Assembly: GCA_027922465.2 (NCBI GenBank)
Contig: BQMF02000048.1
Coordinates: 1,054,001-1,118,000, forward strand
DNA: 64,000 bases
Direction of reading: 5' to 3'
Source of the DNA: Turritopsis dohrnii
Lineage: Eukaryota; Cnidaria; Hydrozoa; Anthoathecata; Oceaniidae
Position 1 is the first letter of the stretch. Every line of letters begins with the position of its first letter. The translations under genes and the position numbers were made by a program. The notes below the pieces were generated by a model. That model was not told where the DNA came from. It did not search any database and saw nothing but the letters and a program-made list of their open reading frames with translations. Below are positions 36,401 through 49,000 of this stretch, piece after piece.

Positions 36401-39400
36401 TTTAAAACGAGTCTCATCCGATCAAATGGTTTTAAACACTGCATCAACCTGAGGTTGCTACCGTGAATAAAATCAGCCACAAAATGAGTGAATAAAATCA
36501 CCCACAGAATGAGTGAGAAACATAATCCTTATGGTCACAATTATTGATGCTTCATGAGAAACCGTGGATATGGCTAAAATAGGATGAGAACAAGTTGATA
36601 TCAAGGCCAATTTTTAGAGATTTAATGTCAGAAATCTATAAATATTTTTTAGTTCCAGTATACTTAGGGATACTTAGCTACTTAAGGATACTCGCGCAAT
36701 CCCTATTTCATCTCTACAATCACCAATTCAGCCCCTACGTACACTACGTTTTCCGATGTTTTCATTAATTTTATTTATGTATATTTTATCTGAATTCACG
36801 TAATGGAAACACATTAAAAAAAACCCTTACCACGTTTTCTTCCTCTTCCAGGTTGTCTAAAATGGAAAATCGCCATGGACACGATGATTCTACCGGGTTC
36901 AAAATGACTTCTTCACAAAACTCGCTCATACGTTCAGTCTTGTTTTTTTGCTGAGGGAAGAAAGAGTGAAATAAGAGGTTTGTGTTACTAACCAATCACA
37001 GTGACTGATCTTATGAATTGTAACCAATCGGAGTGACTGATCTTATGAATTGTAAAGTTGCACAATTCCAATACGGTCAATCTGATCGTGACGATGTACT
37101 TTGTAGTTATTTGAAAAGTAAGGAAAAGAAAACTTAAGGTTGTCGTGGCCATAATGAAACAACAATTCTGTTGAAATTTTGGAAGATCCTCTGTAAGTCC
37201 GTAAAGTGTTTCCAAAATTTTGCTTAAATTTGCAGAAAAGTTAAAATCAACTGCTGACGTTGCTCGGGTACTCACGCAATCGGACTATTTTTCACATGCT
37301 TGTTCAAAGGATAGTAAAGATAGAACAAACCTTATTTCAAATCACTGTTACAACTTATGAATTGAGTAGGAATTGTTATCACATTGTCACTGTCTAGAGT
37401 ACTGGGTACTAGGGTACAGTATTGGGATTCCACATGAGACCTTTCTAATTTAATCTTTGTTTTGTAAATTACTTTGCTGTACTTATAGTCGAATATCGTT
37501 CATCAAGCTGTACGTTTGTGCTTAGAAAGTTCCAGAGGCGAATACAGACATAGTCAAACTTTGTGGAGGAGTTGTACTGTCACGAACTTTCTTTTCAGTC
37601 TCAATCATTGTTTAGTAATTGCACGTTTTTATTGTCTTCTCTTAATAACTTATCTCTCCTCCATAGTTTTTTTTGACTATGTTTTAAATCCACCTATGTG
37701 TTCCATTGGATTTTGTTTGATAGTAACATCAAGGAATATTTCTACTTACTTCTCGCGTGGCAATGTTTAGCTGTTCTGTTGATGTAGTCATGTATGGTGG
37801 AAGACTATATTCAAACGATTGGAAGTCTTCACACTGTATATTTCCGTCCATGTCTTGCAAAGGTGTTTCAAATACGTCATCCACGGTACTGTCTTCAAAT
37901 GTGATACGACGTTGAAGTAGAGGTCTTCTATCAAAATCATCTGATTTAAGAAAGACACAAGCAGTTATTGTTGCCATGACATCTGGAAGAGGTGTTGCCA
38001 GAGCTCAATTAGAATTTGTGGAAGAGAGTTAAATCATTTAAAGTAGAAAAGACATCACCACTTAAGACTGAAAAGAAATATCATAGCGTTGGACTCCTCC
38101 TTTTCTTGACTGAAGTAAAACTTTCCTTAAAGATGTATGTATGTTTCTCCTTAAAGATAGTGAGCTGTTATGAACGTGGTGAGAACTTAGGTACACCCAT
38201 GCGAAAACGTTATCTCGTTTGTTTTTATTTTGATATGTTCTGTTGTTCATTTTCAGATCCATTACTTATTTTTCTATTGAGGGACTGCATTACAACTCTC
38301 TTTTCTAATTAAAACGGTTCGTTATCAGTAAAGACCAACATCTGTAAGATCTGTTTGTTATTAAAGCCTGGTTCAGACCTGGCGATTGCGATGATTACGA
38401 CGATTAAAATTCAGTGCAATCGTTAAAATCGTCGTAATATTCTAATGTGAAGACTCTTGTAATCGTCAAAATTGTCGTAGCCTGACGATAAGGCCGATGA
38501 AATATAAAAAAATTCTGGTTACTTACTAATTATTAATGAAATACTGGAGAGTGTTCAAACCTGATAATTAGCGATATCCAACAATTAATTTGTTTTCTAG
38601 TAGTCGTAATCGCCAGTTCTGAACCAGGCTTAAAATGTGGATTCACATTCAAAGAAGATTACCACTTTTCTTTAACTTATTGGAAAACTGCAGATGATAC
38701 AAATGTTCAATGAAAGGACCTGAAGCATGTTTTACTCGTAGGAATGTTATGTAAACTGTGTCTGGTCTGTGATATTACCTGCTTGTTTAGGAGAATATCT
38801 TTCAGCAAATGAATCGTTCTATAAAAACAAATTATTTACTCGAGATCCATGACTAATCCTAACAAAATACATGCTGTTAGACTAGATCCAGTGAAGTCCT
38901 TACCTTGTATGAATTATCAGAAGCTGATACGTTGACCTTTTTCTTTTCACTGGATGCATTTGTCAAACTGGAACTCATTTTGCGATATCTCATCGATGAT
39001 GAATAGCCGGCTTTTTCATTATATTCAGACCGAGGCTGACACTTTATTAGTCTCAAGTATTCATCCCGGACCTGTATGGTGATGAAAGTTAGAAAGTTAC
39101 CGGTAAACTGTGTATCAAATACCTATAAAATGATGAATCGTTTCTCTGTTTTCATATATTACGAATGTTTGCCCCGGATAGCCTCTTCTTCAGTCCCTTA
39201 AGGTACTATTATCAATTAGGTTCCTGTGAAGAAAGTCCTAGAGCATTTAAAGCCCCCTTATGGGTTACGGAAGGTGTACTGGCAGAAACCACTCAACTGA
39301 ACAAGCATCCCAGACATCATTCCTACTCTCTTGCTGAGTGCTTAGCAGAGACAGATTGATTCACACTTATTGTCGCTGGCATGACTCGGTCGGGGATTGA

Positions 39401-40042
39401 ACCCGCGACCTCCCGCGCAGAAAGCTAGTAGATCACCAGGCCACCAGCCGGTAATATAGACTGTCTTATTGATTGACAGTTCTCTTTAGATTTTCCTGTA
39501 AGTTCATCATAAACATATTTCTCCTAAGTGCTACGTGACACCAGATACTGCTCAACAAGTGTTGATAAAATGTATTTACACTAGCAAAACAGTGATAGCT
39601 ATATACAGGAGAAAAGTAGCGATGGTTACTTACCGAAGTATCAATAAGACAGTGAAAAATAAAAATGAACAATCCCTGCAACAAAAATAAAAAGATTCAC
39701 TTACTTACACTGTAGTCATAAAAAACGAGAAAAATGAAATTTGCTGCTCTGCAATTTGTAATCATCCCACAGTTCATTGCAAAAATAAATGGCTCTTAAT
39801 AGACTGACTTCCTTTAAGGCACATTTGAAGTATTGAGGCAAGGCAAGAATGTGATCAAGGCAAGAATGTGATCCTGATGTGGGTTACAGTTGACAGACTC
39901 GAAGATACAAACCCCTACAATATCACTTAGATCCAAACCACTATATCATCACTTTATCAGTAAATCTTTCCCGAAGACTTGTCAATGCCTCTTTATCAAG
40001 TTTTGCCTCGCTTCTATGTATGCTATTGTTTTACTCATTACG

Positions 40043-40073
<31 letters not shown>

Positions 40074-43000
40074 ATATTTTTAGTTAAGAAACATTACAAG
40101 TCCGTAACTGTTAAAAGATTTTCAATTAAAAGTCTTTATCATATATATAGTAGATATAAGAATGTTTACATAAACTATCTGAAATATAGATCGTCCTTGT
40201 ACATATTGTTTCAAGTAACACGGGAAACTCGTAGAAGATCATGAATGATCTTATCGCCGAGAACCGAGTGATTACACAGCGTAAATGTTACAATCTTACA
40301 ATTTTATCAAACTGTTAAAAAGGAATAAGTATGTAACTAGACTTGACTTGAAAATTGATCAAAAATATTGAAGGATATTTTCAAATTTGATTGTTTTTAA
40401 TAATTTCTTAAATTGAGGAACATATTCAATATCTGAAAGAATATTCGATGATGAAACGAGAGCATTCCACAAGTGTGGTCCACGATATGAAATATTAAAT
40501 TGACTGAGCTTATTTTTGAACATCGGCTTAAGCAAAATTCTTGAATTTCGAGTTGTATACTTGTTTTGGGGTTTGAGTGTGTAAAGACTATGAAAAACAG
40601 ATGGCGATTGCTTTGTTTTGCACTTTAACATAAAAATTAGAGTTTGGAAGATGTTAAGTTCGTATAGTGTTGGTATGAAGGATTCTGCAAAGAGAGGCTT
40701 TGTATGAGTAAAACGATCTTTATTGTGTATAACTCTGATGGCATGCTTCTGACGTTGGAAAAGAGATGTTAGTTTACTTTTTTGTGTGCTAGCCCATATG
40801 ACATTTGCATAGCTTAAGTGACTATGTACAAAAGAATAATAAAGTTGCTTTAATAGATGTTTGTTCAAAATGGTTCTAGCTTTATATAATGCGCCAATTC
40901 CTTTGGATACTTTTGAGTGCACGTACTCAATTTGATTCGTCCATGTCAGATTTTCATCTACGTAAATTCCAAGGAACTTTGTGACTGTTTGTCTGGTTAT
41001 TTTTGTGTTATTTATTTCTAATAGTGGGAGATTTAGTTCTATTGTATTTTTTTTCTTGGAAGTATGGAAAAGTGTAAAGTTTGTTTTCTTAGCATTTAAA
41101 GATAATTTACTTACCTGAAACCACAATGCTACATTTTTTAATTCTTTGTTCATGTTATTAAAAAGTTTAGGAATATCATTGTCTGAAAGGAACAGATTTG
41201 TATCGTCAGCAAACATAACTGGTTTCAGTATTGACGAACAGTTTACAAAATCGTTTACATATATCAAAAATAGTAAAGGACCTAATATTGAACCCTGGGG
41301 TACTCCGCATGTCATATTTAATGCTTTAGTGATGTTATTGCTGCCATAAGTCACATGTTGTCTTCGATTTGTAAGGTAATTTTTCAAAATATTGTATGAA
41401 TTTCCTCTGATGCCATAGTATTTAAGTTTTTTAAGCAAAATTTTATAATCAACTGTGTCAAATGCTTTTGACAAATCAATGAATATTCCAAGTGTATATT
41501 TTCCATTGTTAAAAGATTCAGTGATGTCATTAACCAGTTGAAGTATTGCATGCTCTGTAGATACATTTTTCTGAAATCCAAATTGTTTATGGAAGAGTAA
41601 ATCTTTTGAGGTTAGATGATCGTAAATTCTGTTATATAGGATTCTTTCTAGAATCTTTGAAAAAGCTGGCAGTACAGATATAGGTCTATAGTTGTTTATA
41701 GTTGTTTTGTCACCTGTTTTGAAGCTAGGTATAATTTTTGCTATCTTTAAGGGCTCGGGAAAAACTCCTTCGTTGAAGCAATTTTTGAAAATATTATATA
41801 ATGGCTTCCTTATCTGTTCATACACGTCTAAAATTATATCACCACTTATGCCATCGATCCCAGTTGCCTTGTTTCTACTTAAGCTCTTATAGGCAAGTTC
41901 AAATTCGTGAAGAGTAATTTCTTTATTTTCTAATCTTGAATCACTTTCTTTCAGATAGTCTTCAAATGTTTTATTTGTTATTGGAATCTTTTCTGCTAAT
42001 TTTGGGCCTATATTTGCAAAAAAGGAATTGAATTTTTCTGCGATTTCTTTTTTATCATAAAGGGTTTCGTCATCCGTTTCAATCATGTTTGGTAAAGAAT
42101 TTGAGTTTGTCTGACATTTTCCAGTAATTTCTTTCATTAATTCCCAAGTTCTCTTGCTGTTATATTTATACCTGTCAATTCTATTTTTATAGTAGTTTGT
42201 TTTGGCTTTTCGTTTCAGTTTTTCAAATAGGTTTTTGTAGGCTTTGTATTCATTTTCTGCGTGTTCTGTTTTGGTTTTAAGATATTTAACGTAAAGTTTT
42301 TGCTTTGTTTTGGAGGATTTTTTGAGGCCTCTTGAGATCCATGGTGACTTAAGATCTTTTGGCTTATATGAAAATTCTATAATTGGAAAGTGTTTGTTAT
42401 AGAGTTCAGTAAAAACTTCAATAAAACCTTCATATTGAGCATTAGCATTTAAAAGATTATCGAGAAAGTCCCAGTTTGTACGTTCTAAATCTTTTTTAAA
42501 ATTAATTCTAGAGGATTTCTTATAGAGACGTTTTTTTATTTGTACGGAGTCTTTATTTTGAATGGAATAGTTGAACGAGACGAATATGGGAAAGTGATCT
42601 GATATATCTGATTTTATTATGCCTTTAGTTAAAGATTTGTCATAGAGACGGTACACACATATTACATATTACATATTACATTATTATTTATTTATTATTT
42701 CCATTCTGCAGTAGAATAATAAAAATCTTTAAAACGAGGCGCTACTTGTTGGTTTAGCCATAAGACTACGTTTAAACTGAATTAGGGAAAGGCCTATTCT
42801 TATCGGATTGAGCATACAAAACGTCATTGCACAGCGAAGCATACAAAAATATAGCTTTGATGGTTTTGTCATACTGCAGTTTTACCTGTAAAGCATTAAG
42901 AATGCTGAAGATGTATGCAAAGGAAATTGATGCGCTGTTTACATGAAGCAAACCAAATAACCACGTGGTACCAAGCAAAAACATCAAAACAAAACAACCT

Positions 43001-46000
43001 TTGACCCAGTACCTTCAGGTAGAGAAAAAAATTGACTTAATGATTTATAGTACCTTTGATGAAAAAGATATATTTCTTGAGAAAGGAAACTTTACCATAT
43101 TTGACGAGCTATTTGATCGTGTTTGTCGCGATATTTCTTCGCCATTATGCGAAATGCCAATATGGTCACAAATATATTGAACTATGAAGAAATATTAAAA
43201 TCAGGATTTTGTACCATTAAAGTTTTGAGGTGAAAGAAGTATATCATTGGTACCACGATGACGAGAAGAACTGGCGCGATGAACGAAATGATGAAACCAT
43301 CTTTGATAGATAACCAACAGCTGGAAGTAAAAAAGAAATCAACAGAAGAAGAAAAATAACAGCATGAACATCAGTATCATTTATTGAGCTTCTTAACAAA
43401 TTAAGGTTGAAACTATTGTGACAGTCCATTGGTTACTAATTTGCTGATAAACCACATTGATGCTTACCAAAATACACCCAATCACAGTCGATGTTTACCA
43501 AAATACACCCAATCACAGGGAAGGGTGATACTTAGCTAGTAATAATACAAATCTGTCTTTCCTCATTTCGAACCTAGTCATACTTACAAAAATAATGCCT
43601 ATAAAAGCATAATGCTTGGAAATTCCTCTGGGTTGATATCGTAATCACAAGGTCATGTGTCTTAAGTATCCAAGTGTTTCTTTGTCACGCGGTCTCAAAA
43701 TGTCATGTGATGAGGGTATAGAATAAAATTGCGCTAATCAAAGATCAAGAGACCAAAAACTAGCTTGATAATGATGAGCAAAACTTACTAATCTGCAGTA
43801 CCATAGTGATTAGGATAAGCTATACAAAATGCTCCAACATAAATTCCAGGCGTCACTAGAATATAAGTATTTGCATCAAAAGCCATGAAGTATTAAGCCA
43901 TTCTTTTGATAACCTTTGTTACCAGGGCTTTTTTAAGACTTGAGTAAGAGCTAGGGTTTGATTCTTCCGAATTGTATAAGCATCTCTTTTGAAATAATTA
44001 ACTCAAAAGTAGCTACACAAGTGATTGGCTGTACGAAGCACACACCAGAAATTTAGAAACTTGGACTTGGTAAAACAAAGTTTGACAAAGTACATTCATA
44101 AACGTACCCCAACAGATTGCATGAAACAGCTTTCGTTTGAAGAATTTTGGATCTTTGAACACTTTCCTCAGCATGAAGTAAAGTAATATTCCTTCGACAC
44201 CCATCCATAGAAACGAGACCAGATAGAAATATTCCAAAGACACTGCCACTAGCCGACATAACATCTAGAAGAATTACGTCATTCAACACTGTTCATCACT
44301 GTCCAATTAAATTCAGACTTTGTGATCTGAATTCATAGCACTCACCTTATTTTGGGTACTTTCAATGCCAGCCACAAAAATCACGCTTGCCATTAAGAGT
44401 GATAACACTAGGTACCTGTGATATATTGTTCGTGTTGACTTCAAAAATCTAGTACATCAAGAGAATCTTTTATAAAATCATCCTTTACAACTTTTCGAGA
44501 GATAAATCTGTTGTTTTCCGATCAGGGATAATGGTCTCATTCATTACTTTTTAGAATAATAAATTTCCATTTGCATCATCATCATAGATAGAGAATCAAT
44601 TCTAACCCAGTGAGAAAAATTGTTCAAAAATCACAGCGAAGGAGTGCATTTTCATAGAAAAATACACACTATTTTAACAAAAGTGCTCTTTGTCACAGTG
44701 ACTTTCGGAGATTTTGTCCAATGTGCGCTATTGAATTTAAAATAAATCTGGGATACAGTCGCTATAATTCGAAACTCTGTAATTCGAACTCTCTCTGATT
44801 CGAACGAATTTCATGGTCCCTTAATATTTCTTTGTAAATGAACCTTCATTTTTCGAACTTTCCACAAATCGAACGGCTTTTTTGTCCCTTGATTGTTCGA
44901 ATCAGAGAGGGTTAACTGTAGTTCATATATTACAAGGATTTTGAATGCAGATTAGAATGTTGAAGAAGAAAAATCCTCTTGGTTAGATGATAGTTGAACG
45001 ACAACAAGAAACAGCTTTATACATGCTAGTTTTATTGAGCAAATCGTAATTGGAGAAACACTTTCATACCTGAAGCAGGAGAATGTGATGAAAGCAATTG
45101 ACAACGCAACAATAGAAATTCCCAATCCAATATATGTAATCAATTTCAAAGCGAACGTATGTCCACTGTCCTAAAAGTTTGATAAGTCTGTGCAGTTGTC
45201 TAACTATAGGAAATTAATCTTATTGGAAGTAAAGTAAGCTTAGTTCACAGTTGTGATCCAAGAGTTTATGTCACCATCGAATGTACGATGAGAACAATCC
45301 TTTGACAGGAGCAACTGTTGAGCTAATAAAAGAAATCTTTAAAGACAATCTACATTGTGCTGACATATCTGACATATATTTCATTTTGATTTTAGGGCAC
45401 CCATGATGGAGTAGCCTTTAAAACTAGTTTCTGCTCCACGTCATCCATCAATACTATTTCAAAATATGATCGATTTTGTGCAAATGTTTACATAAACTCT
45501 TCACCAAATTCGTTAGCCGACTTATTGAACAAAGTTGCGTCACTAATTTTCATAAAAAGTCCCACGAAGAATAATTGGATGGTGCTGATTTTGAATTCAA
45601 TTTTCAGATTTCAATTCGGGCCATAAAAGTTTCACCTCTGTAAAATCTTTTGATTGTATTTTAAGACGTGCTGCAATATGGTCGAGACTAGTTCTACAAC
45701 CGAAGCACGTCTTGAAGTGTTCAAGTCATGCGCCTTCTTGTTTTCATTAAAATCTTCTAAAGCTGTTCAATATTAAGCATTGATACTCATTGTCTAAGGA
45801 CACCAGTGAAGTGTCGGAAGTGCCCACATTCCTTTTCCATGCTCATATCCATCTAGTACTAGAAGTAGTTGTTGCCTAAGATTTTTTGTAATTTAAGCCA
45901 AACATGGACCGAATGTCAAAAGCTCTTCAATTTCTAGATAAGTTTGATCCAATTATTTATTTTATTTATTTATTTGGTATTGTTTTACGTGGCTAGCCTC

Positions 46001-49000
46001 ACTCAGTTGCTATTGCATCTGCTTTCCAGGAGGGACAACGGCTTAGGTTGGAGGCTCCGAAGTATTTGACACTCTCATGAGTGACACAAACCCAATCAAG
46101 GGCCTGCGCTCTTCTGGATGACTTCCTGCAACACCCGATCATCCACCCAATTTCCCTCACATGGCATGGGTCGATCCGGCGCTATGGTACATTCACTCGC
46201 GCATGGTGAATCGCCGCCAAGGGTAATTGAACCCCGACCTCTCGCATGAATTACGAGAGTGATAACCACTATACTACGGCGCCACAAAAACAATCATTTA
46301 AAATCATTTGCTGCAATAATGACGTCACTATTAATATTATTGTGACAGGTCCTGAAGTGTTCGAGTTATCTGGTGTCTTGTTAGACATTAAGTACAATTT
46401 AATCATAATTGAATTCTTACCAGTAAGGAATTAGTGGCAGTTTCAGTGAGTGTCATCAAAACAGCGAAACTGGTCAAATGATAACAATGGCAAACAGTGT
46501 GATCTCCATCGGATCTGTTAACTATACAACCATTTGTAGACCATCCACTGGTATCCACGCTGAAAAAGGGAGAAATAGGAGCAGTGGTAGAATTTGAAAC
46601 CTACACTGGCACTTCCTATGAAACATAGTTTATAGTGTGTGTAGTATTGTGAGAGTGTCGTAGTGGTACTTTTGCTTGTGTAACGCCGACACTCGAATTC
46701 CGATGGAGTAGCTAGAACTGAGTCTGAATTAATTCATTAAAACGAAGACCAAAACGTACTTAACTTTAATAAGTAACTTAATTGAAAAGTAATGACTTTG
46801 TACTCATCCACTTTTGACACAATGACCTTGAAAGTATGTTCATATCTGACAAATCATTACCATTACATTGATACAGTGAAAACGCATTTGAAAAATGAGA
46901 GAAAACTCTGAGCCTTACTCTCGCTAACCCAAACACATTTACACCAAAATGGTATTTTTGGATTGACTGTTCCTTCAACTCTTTATACTTTTCAGTGGTT
47001 TGCTTTTTCAATACTTCAAATCGTTTTTGTGCAACAGCTAACTGTTTCTTGTAGTCAGGCGAGAATGTTGTGAATGTGCCTATATACAGGGTGTCTCAGA
47101 AAGACTTATCCACAAACTTTCAGTGTCTATTTCTCAACAATTATTTGTCAATATCTTGTGAAATTTACATCACCAGAAAGCCCTTTTCCAGTACTTTTGA
47201 TTGATATAAAATGTTCAAGAAAATGATTATTCTTCGGAAAGTTATTGAAGAAAAACACACAGATTTGCATCATTAATTTCTTAAAGATAAATTAACAGTT
47301 CCTTAATGACATTTTAGTAAACCTTACTCTCGCTAACCCGAACACATTTAAACCGAAAGTCTGATGGTAACTATTTTTCAGACGAGCACGTTGTGAATGT
47401 GCATTGCAGCAAAGAAATTCATTAAAGATAATCAACTGTAGAATTGAGGATTGCAGTGCTCTGATGTCAGCAGTGGAAATTCCTTACTTCACCAATAAGA
47501 AATACTAGCCGCCAAGGCGGCGTCGCTCGCCGCCCATGTCCACCTACTCTGTATCACTGTATCAATAAACGTCAAATTTCCTTATAAACGGCTCGTACAA
47601 CTTGTGTTCAACCAGAAGCAGATTCGAAGTCACAACGTCTGGTAAAACCAATCTTTTATCAGTGTAACAATACACTCAAAACGTATAGAGAGAAAACTTC
47701 AACTTTTTATTAGCTTTTGTTTTAAAAAAGTTACGCGCTCTAACATGGGTGCTATCAAACGTAAGGGGGAAATGGTTTCTCTTCTTAAAAAGATCACACG
47801 GGAGGAGAGAAAAAAAGGCACATGCTAAATGAATAAAGTGAATAAAAAAAACGTTCGATCTGATTAAAATAGATTAAAAGAAATCGATTAAAACAAATTA
47901 AGACAACTATTAAGACAAAAGCAAAAAAAAAATATTTTGTATCATGATATTTTTTTTTTACCTATCGGTTTTTAAACATTTTGATTGCTCGAAAAAAAAG
48001 TTCACCCGTCTCAGACAGTCAGGCAAGGATACGTTAGGATACACTGGTAAACCGCACATGCTGCCACGTTCTGCCACTGCTGCTTTATGTCCAAAACGTT
48101 TAATCAGTTAGTTTCTTTGTATTTAGTTGATGTATTGTTTTTTAGTTCATCAGCCAAAAACAGTCACGTTCGATTGGGGGTTGCAATGTATTTGCTTCGA
48201 ACTCACGTCGCACACAAAAAAAAAAAATAATTTCGCTCACAACTCAATCTACCATTTTGCTTGACTTACAGACAGACGGAGAATCGGCTATTAATATATA
48301 GAAAGTTTGGAACGATAAGTTGTCTGTAATCAAAATTGCAAACCAATCATGGAGATTGAAATTCCCTCGTAAATAAAAATTACTGACTCGGTTTTTTCAA
48401 GACCATTATATCAGTTCATTCTTTTTAAAAGACTATTGTACATACTAGCTGATGTGAAAAACTATGTACAATCATGTTGCCATTTCCTTTAAAATACCGA
48501 CAATGCAATTTCAAACTAGAAACGGAAGATCCGTAGGTAATTTGAAGAATGTTCACATATAACGATACCTTGCCGCTTCGTTCCAAAAGACACAAGATGG
48601 TGATGTAACCGCGTAACCCTGTAAAAGGTGCAATGATGTTTCAAGTCCTGTTACATTAAACTGAACGGTCCAATCTTTATAGAAATAAATTAAAATGACA
48701 TACCACTGGATGAGGAATCTTGATTACAACTGGTGACTTAAATGACACTGATTTGCCAACAATTGATGCGGACATTAAAGAATTACTAATTGACCTGAAA
48801 GAATATTATGTGAATTGATTTTCTCAGGAAAGAAACAGAATGAAGTATACAAATTCCAACGTACTTTCCTGCTGGTGGTGAAGAAAGGAACGGACCAATA
48901 TTGTCATATTTTGCAAATATTATGGGAGTCTTTGATAACCCTGCAATAAAGGAAACTCACATACAATCTTGAGAGTACTGCAATAAAATCTCGTTCTGTT

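Larger units (their letters stand above)
33488..39071 (-). other. Exon block: ~719-residue acidic cytoplasmic tail of the receptor
   Basis: Six exons follow helix 8 (HCLIDTS/VRDEYLRLI), one of them 1,605 bp long (35412-33808). The tail is rich in Glu, Asp, Asn and Ser, has no recognisable enzymatic or scaffold domain, and carries three 17-residue repeats at 34348-34500. It looks largely disordered. The linkage to the receptor rests on matching phases and on the continuous helix-8 sequence, not on a transcript. The terminal exon (33523-33488) encodes only 11 residues and a TGA; I see no C-terminal PDZ-binding motif. Confidence 0.78.
39634..45170 (-). other. Exon block: seven-transmembrane domain
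   Basis: Eight exons, partial residues ~945-1194. TM1 is LITYIGLGISIVALSIAFITF, TM2 YLVLSLLMASVIFVAGI, TM3 MLCRLVAVSLEYFYLVSFLW with MGVEG. TM4 follows HAICWG and ends in ECL2 at YGTADYCWLS. TM5 is spread over 43320-43254 and 43181-43096 (APVLLVIV/FNIFVTILAF), TM6 is VLMFLLGTTWLFGLL and TM7 is SISFAYIFSILNALQ/GLFIFIFHCL. The conserved TM3 and ECL2 cysteines, the TM6 TTWLFG motif and the TM7-to-helix 8 QG-FIF-FHC motif all mark the adhesion class. A LINE lies in the 3.2-kb intron that splits TM7. Confidence 0.93.
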
